64,000 nucleotides of DNA. Origin: Pandoraea pnomenusa. GTDB taxonomy: Bacteria > Pseudomonadota > Gammaproteobacteria > Burkholderiales > Burkholderiaceae. The notes under the pieces were generated by a model. That model worked only from the letters and a program-made list of their open reading frames with translations, was not told where the DNA came from and did no database searches. This document shows, piece by piece, positions 63,530 through 64,000 of the stretch (positions are counted from its first letter, which is position 1; every line of letters starts with the position of its first letter). The position numbers were made by a program, and so were the translations under genes. The stretch covers positions 3,844,001 through 3,908,000 of the forward strand of contig NZ_CP009553.3 in assembly GCF_000767615.3 (NCBI RefSeq), read 5' to 3'.

Positions 63530-64000
63530 TTAATCATTTCCGTACATCTGGTCGCGAGTCGGTTCCTTGATGAACAGCATTCCAATGACGCCGGATACGC
63601 CGGCCACGACCACGGGGTACCACAGGCCGAAGTAGATATCGCCGCGTTGCGCGACCAGCGCAAAGCAAACCGTGGGCAAGAGGCCGCCAAAGTAGCCGTT
63701 GCCGATGTGATAGGGCAGCGACATCGCCGAGTAGCGAATGCGTGTCGGGAACATTTCCACGAGGATCGCGGCAATCGGCCCCAGCGTCATGGCGCCATAA
63801 GCCATCAGCACGATCAGCAGCATCAGGATCATGGGCTGGTTGACGTCTTCGGGGTCGGCGATCGCCGGATAGCCCGCGATCGACAGCGCCTTTCCGGTCG
63901 CCACGCGGAACGCCTGTTCGGTCGCTTTAGCCTGCGCCGGCGGCAGCCCATGCAACGACGGCGCCGGGATCTCGGTGGTCCCGACTCTGATGAGGGTCTT
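63530..64000 (-). CDS. MHS-family MFS transporter, C-terminal part (cut by window edge)
   Basis: The visible 156 residues to the edge cover the last membrane helices. MLLIVLMAYGAMTLGPIAAI is followed by the MHS-type signature LVEMFPTRIRYSAMSLPYHI and GNGYFGGLLPTVCFALVAQR, then the end KEPTRDQMYGND. Relatives carry organic acids or osmolytes with protons. The N-terminus lies beyond position 64000. The HAD gene follows after 125 bases and may be functionally linked, for example by importing a haloacid, which is inference. Confidence 0.85.
   Translation of the reverse strand, partial: KTLIRVGTTEIPAPSLHGLPPAQAKATEQAFRVATGKALSIAGYPAIADPEDVNQPMILMLLIVLMAYGAMTLGPIAAILVEMFPTRIRYSAMSLPYHIGNGYFGGLLPTVCFALVAQRGDIYFGLWYPVVVAGVSGVIGMLFIKEPTRDQMYGND

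Noticed and set aside
1..64000. CRISPR arrays, tRNAs, rRNAs or insertion sequences
   Set aside because: No regularly spaced repeats, cloverleaf sequences, rRNA stretches, transposase genes or terminal inverted repeats were seen.

Overview
The window is GC-rich, densely packed chromosomal DNA with the character of a Burkholderiales beta-proteobacterium. Gene content (a cyo quinol oxidase, a tricarballylate cluster, D-threonate and D-tartrate catabolism, many LysR regulators, pertactin-type autotransporters) would suit a Pandoraea- or Burkholderia-like soil organism or opportunist. The genus is inferred from gene content, not from a search. I see no rRNA, tRNA, CRISPR array, insertion sequence or prophage.

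Layout. 1-3.4 kb: a frameshifted binding-protein gene divergent from a MocR/PdxR-type regulator, followed by an IclR regulator. 3.4-9.3 kb: a secreted protein, a frameshifted LysR gene and the cyoABCD operon (minus strand). 9.5-13.5 kb: a metalloprotease-like autotransporter divergent from two tiny peptide genes that end in a terminator; the two sides share mirrored promoter-like sequences. 13.6-15.9 kb: a response regulator and histidine kinase. 16-20.8 kb: a MacA-MacB-outer-membrane-lipoprotein tripartite pump. 20.9-22 kb: another micropeptide gene and a frameshifted TRIC/UPF0126 membrane protein. 22-26.9 kb: an HTH-citrate synthase, an AAHS-type MFS transporter, a dihydroxyphthalate-decarboxylase-like protein and a class II aldolase. 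27.4-32 kb: a D-threonate-type operon (kdgT-like permease, dtnK, pdxA2) with a divergent DeoR regulator and a clear palindromic operator. 32.8-37.4 kb: a cupin, 3-hydroxybutyrate dehydrogenase and a GntP permease, the last two apparently driven by a sigma-54 promoter under the divergent enhancer-binding protein. 37.5-39.5 kb: dodecin, small unknowns and a CHAD protein. 39.6-44.7 kb: tcuR-tcuA-tcuB-tcuC. 44.8-53.1 kb: a glycosyltransferase and two large tandem autotransporters. 53.2-64 kb: cupin, MFS, lipocalin-like protein, three LysR regulators, D-tartrate dehydratase, CoA-transferase, thioesterase, HAD hydrolase and the end of an MFS gene.

Most of the window is small organic-acid scavenging (tricarballylate, D-threonate, D-tartrate, 3-hydroxybutyrate, an aromatic dicarboxylate-like route), each with its own regulator, interspersed with surface-exposed autotransporters and an efflux pump.

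The least explained elements are the micropeptide genes with strong ribosome binding sites (13211-13428 and 21065-21142) and the shared motif next to them. Three genes (near 640, 4690 and 21720) each need one extra base to be intact. This looks more like systematic single-base deletions in the assembly than three independent pseudogenes.
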